A stretch of 64,000 bases of DNA from NCBI RefSeq assembly GCF_014200755.1, contig NZ_JACHCM010000002.1, positions 434,001 through 498,000 of the forward strand. Reading direction: 5' to 3'. Both the position numbers and the translations under genes were made by a program. Position 1 is the stretch's first letter, and each line of letters starts with the position of its first letter. Under the pieces are notes generated by a model, which saw only the letters and a program-made list of their open reading frames with translations, ran no database searches and was not told where the DNA came from. This DNA is from Rhodanobacter sp. ANJX3 (GTDB lineage Bacteria > Pseudomonadota > Gammaproteobacteria > Xanthomonadales > Rhodanobacteraceae). Of this stretch, positions 1 to 7,622 are shown piece after piece.

Positions 1-62
1 GCTCCAGCAACGGTATGCGGATCGTTTCGGTCGGTCACGACGTCGACGGCATGATGCTGTAC

Positions 63-1553
63 TTATCCATCGTCGGCGCCGGATGTCGGTCCGTTCAAGC
101 CGCTGCGGCTGCGCGTAGGCCGACCGCCCAGCAAACCCTCGTAACCGGCCAGCATCTCGTCGATCTGGATGCCGTCATCATCGATATGAAAAAGATGCAG
201 CGCATTGGAATGCGCACTGGCGCGAATTTTTACCACCGCCATCACCCGCTCCAATCGACCCTCCAGTTCGATATAGCGCTGCACGACGATGGCGTCGGTG
301 AGAAACGCCGTGCCGTAGGGGCTGAAGCGCAGTTCGTTATAGCGATCTTCGAGTTCGGAGGTCATCAGTACGGTGACGCCGATATTGGTAAGCGCCGAAA
401 CCAGCCGGGATAGCGACTCACGAAAATCCTCGCGAAACGTCGGCGCCAGTGCCAGTTCGAATCCCGACAGCGAATCGATCACCACGCGAGTTGCCTTGAG
501 CCGCTGGATCTCCGTGATCAGCTGCATCGCAATTTCGTCCACTGACAGCGCCAGCGAACGGGTATCGATGACGCCGATCCGATCGCTCTCGATCAGATCC
601 GCCAGCACCCGACCACGCGATTGCTTGGGACGCTGTTCGAAGGCCGCGATGACCCCTGTTTCACCCGCCCGCGCGCCCTCGGTCAGAAATGCCGATGCCA
701 GAATGCTCTTGCCCGAACCCGATGGCCCGGCAACCAGCAGCGAGTATCCGCGCGGCAGGCCGCCACCCATCATCGTATCGAGTTTGGGCACACCCATTTT
801 CGCGCGCCGATCCGGTTCCAACGCGGGCTGCGGATCATTCAGCGTTGCCAGCGCCGGCGGCGCGAATACCTGAATGCCGTTCTCCGTGATGCGAAACGTG
901 TGCAGACCAGGCAGCGACGGTTGCCCGCGCATCTTCATGACCTCCATCTTGCGTACCATCGAATTGCTCTGCACGCTCTGGCGCAGCCAGATCAGTCCGT
1001 CGGCCACCGTGAATACCGGGCTGGGATCGTCATCGCTGAAGTATTCGCCAAGCAGGAACGTGGTGGCCTGCCAGCTCGTCATCAGCATGCCCAGCTGCTG
1101 TACGAATTGCTGCAGGCTGATGAATGGATTGCGATCGCCCTCCCCAGCGAGGATGACCGAGCGGAAGGAGTCCACAAACACCAGCGAGGGGCCGTGCGCC
1201 TCGACCTCGGCAACCACCCGCGCCAGCACCTTGGTCAGATCGCCAGTGGCGGTTTCTTCGGCCAGATTGATGAAATGGACCGACTGGCTGACTTTTTCCG
1301 TATCGAAAAAGTCGAACTGCTGTTGATAGCGGAACATCTTCAGCGGCGGCTCGCCGAGCACGGTGAAATACAGCGCTGGCCGCGTAGGCGTGGCCAGCGC
1401 AAACATGATCTGATGCGCCAGCGTGGTCTTGCCCGACCCCGGGGGCCCGGCGATAAGGTTGAAGGAAAACTCCGGCAGACCGCCGCCGAACACTTCGTCC
1501 AGTCCAGGTACTCCCGTGGCAAGGCGATTGATGATGGCTTTGACCTTGATCAT
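63..1553 (-). CDS. KaiC-like RecA/DnaB-fold ATPase, two domains
   Basis: 496 aa, close to the usual ~500 aa of KaiC. Two tandem RecA-type ATPase domains are visible. Domain I has Walker A GPPGSGKT at residues 36-43 and a Walker B-like LVFVDS near 125. Domain II has GPSGSGKS at about 276-283 and VVIDS near 358. The usual KaiC catalytic Glu-Glu pairs are reduced: Gly67-Glu68 in domain I and Glu306-Gln307 in domain II. The position of the cyanobacterial Ser431/Thr432 phosphosites reads Ala416-Phe417. I chose the ATG at 1553 because it overlaps the stop of the upstream gene (ATGA), which marks translational coupling; a longer reading to 1880 only runs into that neighbour. The role is probably ATP-dependent signalling with an unknown partner, not clock function, since no kaiA or kaiB is seen. 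A GTG at 36-38 downstream could open a further minus-strand gene leaving the window. Confidence 0.88.
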   Translation of the reverse strand: MIKVKAIINRLATGVPGLDEVFGGGLPEFSFNLIAGPPGSGKTTLAHQIMFALATPTRPALYFTVLGEPPLKMFRYQQQFDFFDTEKVSQSVHFINLAEETATGDLTKVLARVVAEVEAHGPSLVFVDSFRSVILAGEGDRNPFISLQQFVQQLGMLMTSWQATTFLLGEYFSDDDPSPVFTVADGLIWLRQSVQSNSMVRKMEVMKMRGQPSLPGLHTFRITENGIQVFAPPALATLNDPQPALEPDRRAKMGVPKLDTMMGGGLPRGYSLLVAGPSGSGKSILASAFLTEGARAGETGVIAAFEQRPKQSRGRVLADLIESDRIGVIDTRSLALSVDEIAMQLITEIQRLKATRVVIDSLSGFELALAPTFREDFRESLSRLVSALTNIGVTVLMTSELEDRYNELRFSPYGTAFLTDAIVVQRYIELEGRLERVMAVVKIRASAHSNALHLFHIDDDGIQIDEMLAGYEGLLGGRPTRSRSGLNGPTSGADDG

Positions 1554-1975
1554 GGAGCATTGTCCTTCGCGGCATCGCCGCTGGATGACTTGTCCCACAC
1601 CGAACGCAGCAGACGCTCGAACAGCGAGCCGCCGATCAGGTGGATAAGAAGATCGTGGAAAGTGTGTAGCAGCGAGATCGTTGCCGCCAAGGCCTCCACC
1701 GGCGTCTGTTGAGACAAGGCGGTTTTCAGACCCTCGAATTCGCCGGGGCGCAGCGAACCCTCGTATGCGGTCACGAGACAGGGATGATCGATCAACGTGA
1801 GATACAGGCTGCGCTTGTAAAGGGCCGCAACGCCGGACTGGCCGATGATCGGCGCCAGCGCCACGTCGACGTCCTTCCAAATCAGAAGTGCCTCGGCGGC
1901 GACGCTTGCCGCATCCGCAGCTTCCCCTACTCGTCTGGCAAGCATGGCTTGGATACCGTGTACGTCATTCGGCAT
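1550..1975 (-). CDS. small conserved-looking protein coupled to the KaiC-like ATPase
   Basis: 141 aa, soluble, mostly helical in composition, with no signal peptide and no motif I recognise. The stop overlaps the KaiC-like start by 4 bases, so the two are probably made together and may interact. I chose the ATG at 1975: upstream sequence in the same frame (to 2188) is Arg/Ala-rich and runs under the divergent flavoprotein gene. The C-terminal half (LLHTFHDLLIHLIGGSLFERLL, in part) looks like an amphipathic helix pair. Function unknown; the coupling suggests an adaptor or regulator of the ATPase. Confidence 0.65.
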   Translation of the reverse strand: MPNDVHGIQAMLARRVGEAADAASVAAEALLIWKDVDVALAPIIGQSGVAALYKRSLYLTLIDHPCLVTAYEGSLRPGEFEGLKTALSQQTPVEALAATISLLHTFHDLLIHLIGGSLFERLLRSVWDKSSSGDAAKDNAP

Positions 1976-2186
1976 CGGTAGCCCGTAGAACACGCGATAG
2001 CGCGTGCTTTGCGCCCCTATAGTACGCGCTAATCCATTTCTACAGGGCGCTGGATTTTTCAGCGCTGCAGTGTCGAGGAAGCGCGCCGCTCCGTGCACGC
2101 AGCCACCCGCCGCGGCTCGCTTCCATGCTTGCCAGCCTGAGGTGCTCGGGCGAGACTGCCGATACCCCTCAGCCTTTGGGCAATAC

Positions 2187-3896
2187 ATGAGTCTGGCCGA
2201 AACCCGGCGTGATCAGCTGTTCCCTGCGCTATGCGCCGTGCAGATCGCGGTGGCACAGCGCTTTGCGACGGCGCCGCCGCAGAAATTCGAGCCGGGCGAG
2301 ACGCTCTACGCGCTTGGCGAGCGCCATGCGCCGGTATTCATCGTCACCACCGGCGAGGTCCTGGTCAACCGCGGCCATAGCAGCGGTGAGGATCAGCTGA
2401 TCGCCACCTTGCCGATCGGCGGCATCACCGGCGAAGTCAGCCAGCTCGGCGGCCGTTCGGCGCTGGCCGAGGCGCGCGCGGGTGCGAACGGCTGCGAGGC
2501 ATTGCGCTTCGATACCCACCAGCTGCGCGCGCTGATCGTCGGTTCGGCGGAAATTGGCGAAATCATCATGCGCGCCTTCCTGCTGCGCCGTACGGCGCTG
2601 ATCGCCGAAGGAGCCAACACGCTGCTCGCCGGTCGACCCGGTGAGCCGGCGCTGGTGCGGCTGCAGGGTTTTCTCACCCGCAACGGCCACCCCTATTCGT
2701 TGCTGGACGTGACGGACGGCGGCGAAGGCCAGGCGCTGGCCGAACGGTTCGGCGTACACGATGACGACCTGCCGATCGTACTTTGCCCCAATGGCTCGCT
2801 GCTGAGGCATCCCAGCGAAGTCGATCTGGCCGCCTGCCTCGGCATGACACCGGAGCTCGACCCCGACCGCATCTACGACGTGGCCGTGGTGGGTGCCGGC
2901 CCGGCCGGACTGGCGACAGCGGTTTATGCAGCGTCGGAAGGCCTGTCCGTGCTGGTGCTGGATACCCGCTCGTTCGGCGGACAGGCCGGCGCGTCGGCCC
3001 GCATCGAGAACTATCTGGGTTTTCCCAGCGGCATCTCCGGCCATGCGCTGGCCGCGCGCGCATTTACCCAGGCGCAGAAGTTCGGCGCCGAAATCGCTAT
3101 TCCGGTCACCGTAAGCGCATTGGAATGCGGCGGCGACCAGCGCCAGCCAGGCGATCCATTTACGCTGCGGCTGGAAAGCGGCCTCGGCGTGCAGGCGCGC
3201 AGCGTGGTGGTGGCATCGGGCGCGCGCTACCGGCGCATCGACATCGAGAACCTGAGCCTGTTCGAAGGCGCCGGCGTGTCGTACTGGGCGTCGCCGGTGG
3301 AAGCCAAATTGTGCGAGGGCGAGGACATCGCCCTGGTCGGCGCCGGCAACTCGGCGGGACAGGCGGTGGTTTTTATGGCGCCCCGGGTCAAACACCTGCA
3401 CCTGGTGATACGCGGTGAATCGCTGGAGGCGTCGATGTCGCGTTATCTGATCGAACGTATCACCGCGCTACCCAACGTCACCCTGCATACGCGCACCGAA
3501 GTCATCGCGCTGCAGGGCGAGGTGAGCAGCGGCTTGACTGGCGCCAGCTTTCGCCATCGCGACACCGGCGCCGAATGGACCAGCCCACTGCGACACTTGT
3601 TTTTATTCGTAGGTGCGGATCCCAACGCAGCCTGGCTGGAAGGCTGCAACGTCGACGTGGATGCGAAGGGCTTTATCTGCACCGGCCAGCCCGGTAACGG
3701 CCGATTGTGGTCGACCGTCGGGCGTGAACCGCTGGCGCTGGAAACCAGCATGCCCGGTATATTCGCCATCGGCGACGTGCGCGCCGGTTCCACCAAGCGC
3801 GTCGCGGCGGCTGTCGGCGAAGGTGCCCAGGTCCTGGCCGCCCTGCATCAAGTGCTTGCCGCCACGCCCGCCAAACAGTCGGAGTCTGCCACATGA
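2187..3896 (+). CDS. cNMP-binding / thioredoxin-fold / thioredoxin-reductase-like flavoprotein
   Basis: 569 aa in three parts. Residues about 10-140 form a cyclic-nucleotide-binding-like beta roll. Residues about 155-220 form a glutaredoxin/thioredoxin-like segment (FLTRNGHPYSLLDV) in which the CxxC position has no cysteine. Residues about 228-560 form a thioredoxin-reductase-like FAD/NAD(P) module with VVGAGPAG (234-241), LVGAGNSAG (383-391) and a C-terminal FAIGDVRAGSTKR. Where canonical TrxR carries CATC, this protein reads WASP (367-370), so the redox dithiol is absent. It is thus an FAD-dependent oxidoreductase of the TrxR fold but probably not a thioredoxin reductase; ligand and electron acceptor are unknown. 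I chose the ATG at 2187 because the domain begins there; an earlier in-frame ATG at 2004 gives low-complexity sequence. The stop overlaps the next gene (ATGA). Confidence 0.85.
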   Translation: MSLAETRRDQLFPALCAVQIAVAQRFATAPPQKFEPGETLYALGERHAPVFIVTTGEVLVNRGHSSGEDQLIATLPIGGITGEVSQLGGRSALAEARAGANGCEALRFDTHQLRALIVGSAEIGEIIMRAFLLRRTALIAEGANTLLAGRPGEPALVRLQGFLTRNGHPYSLLDVTDGGEGQALAERFGVHDDDLPIVLCPNGSLLRHPSEVDLAACLGMTPELDPDRIYDVAVVGAGPAGLATAVYAASEGLSVLVLDTRSFGGQAGASARIENYLGFPSGISGHALAARAFTQAQKFGAEIAIPVTVSALECGGDQRQPGDPFTLRLESGLGVQARSVVVASGARYRRIDIENLSLFEGAGVSYWASPVEAKLCEGEDIALVGAGNSAGQAVVFMAPRVKHLHLVIRGESLEASMSRYLIERITALPNVTLHTRTEVIALQGEVSSGLTGASFRHRDTGAEWTSPLRHLFLFVGADPNAAWLEGCNVDVDAKGFICTGQPGNGRLWSTVGREPLALETSMPGIFAIGDVRAGSTKRVAAAVGEGAQVLAALHQVLAATPAKQSESAT

Positions 3897-4198
3897 GCGA
3901 TTACTGCAAACATATCGCCGATATTGCCGAGGTCACGCCGCAGACGCTGGGCTGCGAGGAGTGCCTGAAAAACGGATCGACCTGGGTGCATCTTCGACTG
4001 TGCCGAACCTGCGGCCACGTCGGCTGCTGCGATCAATCGCCGGGTCGCCACAGCACCGCGCACTTTCACGCCACCAAGCATCCGATCATCGAAGGCTACG
4101 ATCCGCCAGAGGGCTGGGGCTGGTGCTTCGTGGACGACACCCTGGTCGACCTGCCCGACCAGACGCCACAGACAGGCCCGATACCTCGATACGTATGA
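3893..4198 (+). CDS. UBP-type zinc-finger protein
   Basis: 101 aa, almost entirely one zinc finger of the ubiquitin-specific-protease (ZnF-UBP) type: an N-terminal C-x-H, then CEEC, CRTCGHVGCC and a His-rich end (RHSTAHFHATKHPI). In eukaryotes this fold binds the free C-terminal Gly-Gly of ubiquitin; in bacteria the ligand is not known. It starts inside the stop codon of the flavoprotein gene (4-base overlap), so the two are translationally coupled and likely act together. Overall family assignment is firm from the Cys/His spacing; the function is open. Confidence 0.85.
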   Translation: MSDYCKHIADIAEVTPQTLGCEECLKNGSTWVHLRLCRTCGHVGCCDQSPGRHSTAHFHATKHPIIEGYDPPEGWGWCFVDDTLVDLPDQTPQTGPIPRYV

Positions 4199-4236
4199 CA
4201 GACGGTCGATGAACTAGAGCGGCCATACTTGGATTG

Positions 4237-4252
4237 GGACGTATAGACGTCC
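4237..4252. terminator. short hairpin between convergent genes
   Basis: GGACGT-ATAG-ACGTCC, a 6-bp perfect stem in the 63-bp gap between the UBP finger gene and the oppositely oriented glycosyltransferase gene. There is no clear U tract, so terminator function is only a guess. Confidence 0.3.
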
Positions 4253-4261
4253 ATGCAACGG

Positions 4262-4930
4262 CTAAAAAAGCGGCCTATCGTTTTTCGGCGCGCTCACATC
4301 CCGCAGCCTGTTTTGCGTGATCGTATCCGCGTGGTCGCGATGATAAACGTACGAACGATCGCGCAGCTTGCGGCTGCGAACGCCGACGACGACCAGCTTT
4401 TTCACCAGCGCCGAGTCTTCGGCATAGCGGATTTCGGGAAAGCCGCCGACCGCCACAATGGCTTCACGCCGGACCACGATCATGCCCACCCCCAGGCAGC
4501 GGTCGACATGAATCATCTGGCCAGGATGGTGCCGGCAGGGCACCAGTGGATCGCCCACGACGCGCATTGGCGACATCCACATATCGACCGACGGATCGGA
4601 CTCGATCGCCTCCCGGCGACGCGCCAAATGCGAAGGCTCGAACTCGTCGTCGCTGTCCAGAAACGCGACCCATGGTGCGCTGGCCTCGGCCAAAAGGCGA
4701 TTGCGCGCCACCGACTGGCCGCCGTTTTCATGCCGCCAGCAGCGCACGCGCGGATCGCTTGCCTGCCAATCGCACAGCAGCGGCCAGGTGTCGTCGGTCG
4801 AGCCGTCGTCGGCCACCAGCAGCTCCCACTGCGACTCGACCTGGGCAAGCACAGACGCCAGCGCGCGCCCGAGCAGCGCGGCGCGGTTGTAGGTCGGCAT
4901 GATGATCGAGAAAAACGGCGGCGCGGGCAT
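4262..4930 (-). CDS. family 2 glycosyltransferase (GT-A fold)
   Basis: 222 aa. N-terminal FFSIIMPTYNR and LLVADDGSTDDT are the nucleotide-sugar binding signature of GT2 enzymes, and FLDSDDEFEP gives the metal-binding DxD-type motif. Later residues (CLGVGMIVVRREAIVAVGGF, then a conserved acidic YAED) fit the acceptor half. No membrane segments, so it is a cytoplasmic inverting transferase; the sugar and acceptor cannot be told. I chose the ATG at 4930, just before the Rossmann start; an ATG at 4990 would add 20 residues with no family match. It stands alone, downstream of the chitinase and separated from it by two hairpins. Confidence 0.8.
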   Translation of the reverse strand: MPAPPFFSIIMPTYNRAALLGRALASVLAQVESQWELLVADDGSTDDTWPLLCDWQASDPRVRCWRHENGGQSVARNRLLAEASAPWVAFLDSDDEFEPSHLARRREAIESDPSVDMWMSPMRVVGDPLVPCRHHPGQMIHVDRCLGVGMIVVRREAIVAVGGFPEIRYAEDSALVKKLVVVGVRSRKLRDRSYVYHRDHADTITQNRLRDVSAPKNDRPLF

Positions 4931-5070
4931 GCGTCGGATCGTAATGGCGAATGCCGTGAGCAAACGTGAATGCGTCCTTCTGACGCACAAGCGAAGCCGG
5001 ACCTGCTTACCGGCGTGTCCGGACTCGAATGATCCGCCTTCATTTCACCCAGAGAACGACGCTCAACAAG

Positions 5071-5113
5071 AACGCCCGATGCAGGAGAATGACAATCTCC
5101 TGCATCGGGCGTT
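5071..5113. terminator. perfect 18-bp inverted repeat, likely bidirectional terminator
   Basis: AACGCCCGATGCAGGAGA at 5071-5088 pairs perfectly with 5096-5113 across a 7-base loop. On the minus strand it lies 70-110 bases after the chitinase stop and is followed by CTTGTTG; on the plus strand it is followed by a T-rich stretch. It separates the chitinase from the glycosyltransferase downstream. Confidence 0.6.
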
Positions 5114-5131
5114 GTGATTTCATCCTATTTT

Positions 5132-5172
5132 CCCCATCGATAGCCGCGCCTTGCGCGTGGCTATCGATGGGG
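5132..5172. repeat. second perfect inverted repeat beside the chitinase stop
   Basis: CCCCATCGATAGCC (5132-5145) pairs with 5159-5172 around a 13-base GC-rich loop. It begins only ten bases past the chitinase stop. No U tract follows on either strand, so it resembles an mRNA 3'-end stabiliser or REP-type element more than an intrinsic terminator. Confidence 0.5.
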
Positions 5173-5181
5173 CAACCGCGA

Positions 5182-6531
5182 CTAGCGACCGAGATCCTGC
5201 AGGAACCGATTGGTGTACTGCAGCGCGGTGCTGCCGCTGACCGAGTTGCAGGTCGGCGAGGCATAGCCGGAATTGCTCGAGCACGGCGTATCGCGATCGA
5301 GCGACCAGAAATGAATACCGGCCAGCTTGTTGCTCACCGCATAAGAGGTCAGCGTGTCGACATCGGTCAGCGAGAACACTTCGCTGGAGACGTCGTTGAC
5401 ACCCACCATCGGCGTCAGCTCGATCTGACTGGCAGGGATACCGTACGTGTGCTGCAGGTTCTGCACTGCCTGGATGGCCGACTGGCCCATATTGCAGACA
5501 CCGTTGGCCACCACACACACGCCGGCGCTGGGGCCGCCGAAATCCATCACCATCAGGTTGATCGTGTAATTGCTGAGGTTGGCGCTCTTGATCGACTTGA
5601 CCACCATGTCGCCCAGTGAGTTGAGCCCGCCGTAGCTACCGTCCGATGCCGCCAGCGTCGCCAACGTGAAGGAGAAGCGCAGGTTCGGATACAGCGTGTG
5701 CGCGTACGCTACCTCGGTGACAAGACTGGTGATCTGCGCCTGCGTCTGGCCACCCTCGATATCGAAATCGACGCCCACCAGATGCGATGAGTTGTAGGTC
5801 GACAGGAACTTCGCCATCCCCGCTGGCGTGGAGCAGGTGAACGTACCCGCCTGGCCGCCGGTGGAAACCACATAGTTGAGCCCGGCGTTGGCCAGCGCCT
5901 GTACGTTCGCGCTGGCAAAGCTTGCCGCCGGAATGCCGCCCCAGTTTTCGCTGCCGCATTCACCCGACGCGAAAGCCAAGGTAATCGCACCGAGGTTGGG
6001 TTCGGCGGTCGATACCAGGCTGCCGCTGCCCACGACGGGAATCGCCGTACCGGTCACCGCTGTCTGCATGACGTTGGTATTCCAGTTGAGATTGATGGTC
6101 ACGTCCTTGTATGGGCTGAACAGCAAGCTGCCCGGCGCAGGGGCCGGCGCCGGCGCGGGCGACGGTGCAGGTGCAGGTGCAGGTGCAGGCGCCGGTGCCG
6201 GCGCGCCACCGCTGCAGGAACCCTGCGAGGTCCACGGCTGACCAGAGCCTGCGCCGCCGCTGTTGGTCGCCGGGTCATTGCCTTGCGTCCACCAGTTGGC
6301 GACGTAGTTGACGCCGTTCTCGCTGGCGGTGTTGCCGCCGGTATAAACCTGCGACGCACTCCAAGCTGCGGCGCAGCTGGTCGCGCTCGCGGCGTGCACC
6401 GACTGCACCGGTGCCGCGGCCAGCAGCGCCATGGACAGACCGGTAGCAGCAACGCTGCCGAATGCTCCTAATGCCATGCGTAAACACTTGGCGGGCTGTT
6501 TTACAAAAGGTGACGGGGGTTTGAGTGACAT
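5182..6531 (-). CDS. secreted GH18 chitinase with CBM5/12 chitin-binding module
   Basis: 449 aa. Signal peptide at residues 1-48 (hydrophobic core about 25-42, cleavage near VHA-AS). Residues about 51-106 form a chitin-binding module of the CBM5/12 type (Trp56, Trp80, Trp81 and Trp100; WSASQVYTGG). Residues 109-134 are a Pro-Ala linker. The GH18 barrel follows, with the catalytic D-x-D-x-E at Asp255/Asp257/Glu259 (GVDFDIEGG); the first Asp of the longer DxxDxDxE consensus is Val252. Glu259 should be the proton donor for hydrolysis of beta-1,4-GlcNAc linkages outside the cell. The Pro-Ala linker is encoded by near-perfect hexanucleotide repeats. Two TGACAACG palindromes upstream (6685, 7044) suggest control by a GlcNAc-responsive LacI-family regulator. 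No partner gene adjoins it. Confidence 0.92.
   Translation of the reverse strand: MSLKPPSPFVKQPAKCLRMALGAFGSVAATGLSMALLAAAPVQSVHAASATSCAAAWSASQVYTGGNTASENGVNYVANWWTQGNDPATNSGGAGSGQPWTSQGSCSGGAPAPAPAPAPAPAPSPAPAPAPAPGSLLFSPYKDVTINLNWNTNVMQTAVTGTAIPVVGSGSLVSTAEPNLGAITLAFASGECGSENWGGIPAASFASANVQALANAGLNYVVSTGGQAGTFTCSTPAGMAKFLSTYNSSHLVGVDFDIEGGQTQAQITSLVTEVAYAHTLYPNLRFSFTLATLAASDGSYGGLNSLGDMVVKSIKSANLSNYTINLMVMDFGGPSAGVCVVANGVCNMGQSAIQAVQNLQHTYGIPASQIELTPMVGVNDVSSEVFSLTDVDTLTSYAVSNKLAGIHFWSLDRDTPCSSNSGYASPTCNSVSGSTALQYTNRFLQDLGR
6129..6213 (+). repeat. hexanucleotide repeat tract coding the chitinase linker
   Basis: A run of 6-base units (plus strand GGTGCA and near variants) encodes alternating Pro-Ala. 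Four perfect GGTGCA copies lie at 6164-6187. The period is a multiple of three, so copy-number change would alter linker length without breaking the frame. Confidence 0.6.
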
Positions 6532-6684
6532 GTCGTGCTCTCCGGATGGGCCTGCATCAATTCAAGTGAATTACCGAGGCAGTTCACGGCCGCGATCCGA
6601 TCGGCCATGGGGGATAGGCGCCTCATTGCATCCATGCACGCTACCGCTTGTTATGCGTGGAATATGTCCTGTGATAGGCCTAAA

Positions 6685-6698
6685 TGACAACGTTGTCT
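6685..6698. promoter_or_regulatory. LacI/NagR-like operator upstream of chitinase
   Basis: TGACAACGTTGTCT is a near-perfect palindrome centred on CG, about 155 bases before the chitinase start. This form (TGACA-CG-TGTCA) is the type I recall for NagR and related LacI-family repressors of N-acetylglucosamine genes in gammaproteobacteria. The placement upstream of a chitinase fits that reading. Confidence 0.55.
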
Positions 6699-7043
6699 AT
6701 TGGAAAAAATCCCATCTGTGACCGCGCATGTGAATTGCTGCGAAGCACCAGCGCAGCGCTGTCGTTGTGCCGTGCGCTTTTTATTTTGCTGCTGGTGCGA
6801 TATGTCGTAACGCCACGTCGCGGCGCCGCTCGTTTGCCGACGTATCGCGCTGCAACAGTGATGAGTCGCCATCGGAATGGCTCGCGATTTTTAGCTGCCT
6901 AGTCGACGCGGGCATCTGCTGAAAAAATGTCGAAGACAAGGCGGTCGGAACACGCATCGCGGGTGACGCACCGTGGATCGTCGGAACCGTGAGCGTCCTT
7001 TACCGATATCGGCGAACAAGAGAAAGTGGATTGCGACAATAGA

Positions 7044-7057
7044 TGACAACGTTATCT
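7044..7057. promoter_or_regulatory. second LacI/NagR-like operator
   Basis: TGACAACGTTATCT matches the palindrome at 6685 in 13 of 14 positions. It is about 513 bases from the chitinase start and 566 from the ATP-grasp gene. Two copies 359 bp apart could support repression by looping, as in other LacI-family systems. Confidence 0.45.
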
Positions 7058-7622
7058 AACTCGCGTCATCGCGATGCCGCGGCAAAGCGTCCGGCGCCAC
7101 CGGCAGGCGGACTCCGTCGAATACGAGCGCGCGTTCAACAGCCAGGATGCTTCATACGCATTGTCGACGCGGCATCGCCGGTGTCCGCACTGAGAGCCGG
7201 CTCTATATCTTCACGTGGCCTGCGCCGCGAGTTGCTGGCGCGAAGGTCGAGAAAGAACGAGGGAATGGACGTCCGCCCACGACCGAGTGGTGACATAGAA
7301 AGGCAGGCAAACAGACCCAGCACTTCGCGCGGCCTGGCCCGGAGCGCGCCGAACACAGACAGCCGATCGCACGCGTTTTAGCCGACAAGCGCCCATGCTT
7401 TCGCCATGTCGGCAGCGCGACTGCACGGAAATTGCACGCCCGCCCTGCGATCTTGCCAGATCATTCCAGGCCGTTGTCGAGCCGTCGACAACGTCACGAC
7501 GAAACATTTAGACATCGATCGGTCACCCGCGGTAATGTCGAGTGGTCGACGCCGAATTCAGCATCTACCGTTTTCCACTACGGCGAACCATCGCTGCCGT
7601 GGCTGCCCAACCAGGAGTTTTG

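Larger units (their letters stand above)
6532..7622. other. 1.1-kb intergenic region between divergent chitinase and ATP-grasp operons
   Basis: No convincing gene: open frames here are Arg/Ser-rich and not protein-like. It holds two LacI-type palindromes (6685-6698 and 7044-7057). The stretch from 7060 onward is GC-rich with no recognisable RNA or repeat. Its length is unusual for this compact window, so an unannotated small RNA or a long leader is possible. Confidence 0.5.

Noticed and set aside
1..38. Possible start of another minus-strand gene (GTG at 36-38)
   Set aside because: Only about 12 codons are inside the window; too little to support a call.
63..1880. Longer N-terminus for the KaiC-like protein
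   Set aside because: The extra 109 residues lie inside the upstream partner gene and are low-complexity; the ATGA overlap marks the true start.
2229..3401. Long minus-strand open frame (390 codons) antisense to the flavoprotein
   Set aside because: The composition is Arg/Ala/Gln-rich without any domain and the plus strand has clear motifs in this stretch; such frames are common in GC-rich DNA.
7043..7381. Open frame of 112 codons in the chitinase/ATP-grasp gap
   Set aside because: Arg/Ser/Pro-rich without structure-like pattern and no ribosome site.
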